From QHBQ01 sp038230695 (GTDB lineage: Bacteria; Chloroflexota; Chloroflexia; QHBQ01): a DNA stretch of 6,040 nt. Every line of letters begins with the position of its first letter. Position 1 is the stretch's first letter. The stretch covers positions 1-6,040 of the forward strand of contig JBBRMT010000270.1 in NCBI GenBank assembly GCA_038230695.1, given 5' to 3'. The notes under the pieces are model-generated. The model ran no database searches and had not been told where the DNA came from. It saw only the letters and a list, made by a program, of their open reading frames with translations. Shown in pieces: positions 5,139 to 6,040 of the stretch. The translations under genes were made by a program, and so were the position numbers.

Positions 5139-6040
5139 CACGCCACGAGTCCTTGCGTCACGCGCAGGAAGAGGTCTTCGAGGTCGCTTTGCTCTTCGGC
5201 AAAGGAATAGACTACTACACCTGCGGCCAGCAGGCGGGCCAGCAGTTCGCTCATTAGCTGTTCTCCCCCATTGACCCGCAGTTGCAACGTCGCGCCTGTG
5301 TAACCGGCGGCAGTATCCTCCCGCGCCACCTCCAACACGCCGTCAACCCCTTGCAGAACCGCGATTGCCGTGTCCGCATCACTGAGCAGGCCGACGCGCA
5401 GCACGCGGGTGGGCTGCAGCCGCTGCATGATCTCGTTTATCGCGCCACTTGCCAGCAGCCGCCCCCGCTCGATGATGCCGACATGGGTGCAAACCTCGGC
5501 CAGTTCGGTTAGGATATGCGAGGAGATCAGGATGGTTTTGCCCAGGCCGCGCAGCGACTTGAGCAATTCGCGCAGTTCGATACGGGCGCGAGGGTCGAGA
5601 CCGCTGGCCGGTTCGTCGAGGATGAGCAGTTGAGGGTCATGCACCAGAGTGCGGGCCACTCCCAGCCGCTGCTTCATCCCCCGCGACAGGCTATCCACAT
5701 AAGCATCGCGCTTCACCCCCAGATCCACCAGCGAGAGCAGGTCGTCAATCATACCCTTGCGCCGTGCCATCGGCACATTGTATGCGGCGGCGAAGAAGTC
5801 GAGATACTCCCATACCTTCATGTTGTCGTAGACCCCGAAGAAGTCGGGCATATAGCCGATCGCCTGGCGCACCGCGCGCGCATCGGTATCCACCCGATGG
5901 CCCGCTACCCATGCCCGCCCCGCGCTGGGGGCAAGCAGTGTGGCGAGGATGCGCATGGTGGTAGTCTTGCCCGCGCCGTTCGGCCCGATGAAGCCGTAGA
6001 TGCTGCCCCGCTCGATCACCATGTTCAGGTTATCGAGCGC
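5138..6040 (-). CDS. ABC-2 type transporter ATP-binding protein (5' end outside the window)
   Basis: The frame is open to the right edge: before the ATG at 6022 it continues as ALDNLN, the normal lead-in to Walker A in this family, so the real start lies beyond 6040. Numbering from that ATG: Walker A GPNGAGKTT (13-21), Q-loop region IGYMPDFFGVYDN (55-67), signature SLSRGMKQRLGVARTL (111-126), Walker B LLILDEPASGLD (132-143) and switch histidine in LISSHIL (165-171), then a C-terminal domain of about 90 residues ending at TGA 5140-5138. The Q-loop glutamine is replaced by Asp60. The wiring is that of ATPases that drive ABC-2 export permeases (CcmA/NatA-like). No permease is in the window; it may lie beyond the right edge, since the next gene downstream is trmD. 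The substrate is unknown. Confidence 0.93.
   Translation of the reverse strand, partial: ALDNLNMVIERGSIYGFIGPNGAGKTTTMRILATLLAPSAGRAWVAGHRVDTDARAVRQAIGYMPDFFGVYDNMKVWEYLDFFAAAYNVPMARRKGMIDDLLSLVDLGVKRDAYVDSLSRGMKQRLGVARTLVHDPQLLILDEPASGLDPRARIELRELLKSLRGLGKTILISSHILTELAEVCTHVGIIERGRLLASGAINEIMQRLQPTRVLRVGLLSDADTAIAVLQGVDGVLEVAREDTAAGYTGATLQLRVNGGEQLMSELLARLLAAGVVVYSFAEEQSDLEDLFLRVTQGLVA

Noticed and set aside
4803..5210. Plus-strand open frame of 135 codons opposite trmD and the ATPase end
   Set aside because: It is antisense to a strongly conserved gene, has no family features, and its His/Ala-rich translation is what a shadow frame of GC-rich coding DNA gives.

Overview
The window looks like chromosomal DNA from a moderately GC-rich bacterium. 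The best guess is a member of the Chloroflexota. The reasons are the sigma70-type promoters, the proline/alanine/threonine-rich single-pass SH3-like protein, the acidic Gly/Met-rich tail of a probable zinc-ribbon protein, and the style of the ABC ATPase and TrmD. This assignment rests on gene style only. No rRNA or other phylogenetic marker was compared. No mobile element, CRISPR array, tRNA or rRNA is visible.

Left part (1-1370). A plus-strand gene enters from the left edge and ends at 358; it is probably the C-terminal tail of a small FmdB-like zinc-ribbon protein. Converging on it is a minus-strand pair: rsfS (ribosome silencing factor), followed 10 nt later by a small unknown membrane protein. 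A very good minus-strand promoter (TTGAAA, 17 bp, TATAAT) precedes rsfS. A plus-strand TATAAT lies on top of it inside an inverted repeat, so rsfS and the next gene appear to share one switch-like divergent promoter region.

Middle part (1370-2500). Two plus-strand genes follow. The first encodes a single-pass membrane protein with an outward-facing SH3-like domain. The second encodes a 79-residue helix-turn-helix protein with its own promoter, a leader of about 70 nt holding alternating GACC/GGTC elements, a strong ribosome binding site and a textbook intrinsic terminator. The AT-rich spacer after it holds a degenerate 7-bp repeat between GC-rich inverted arms.

Right part (2499-6040). All genes are on the minus strand and tightly packed, so they probably form one operon. 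In transcription order they are an ABC-2 type ATPase (its start lies beyond the right edge), trmD (tRNA m1G37 methyltransferase, overlapping the ATPase stop), a cytosolic class III nucleotidyl cyclase with an N-terminal DICT sensor domain, and an unknown multi-pass membrane protein overlapping the cyclase stop. The cyclase has the residues expected for cAMP synthesis. The cyclase/membrane-protein pair is the most interesting candidate for an undescribed signalling module. The placement of trmD, away from rpsP-rimM-rplS, is also unusual.
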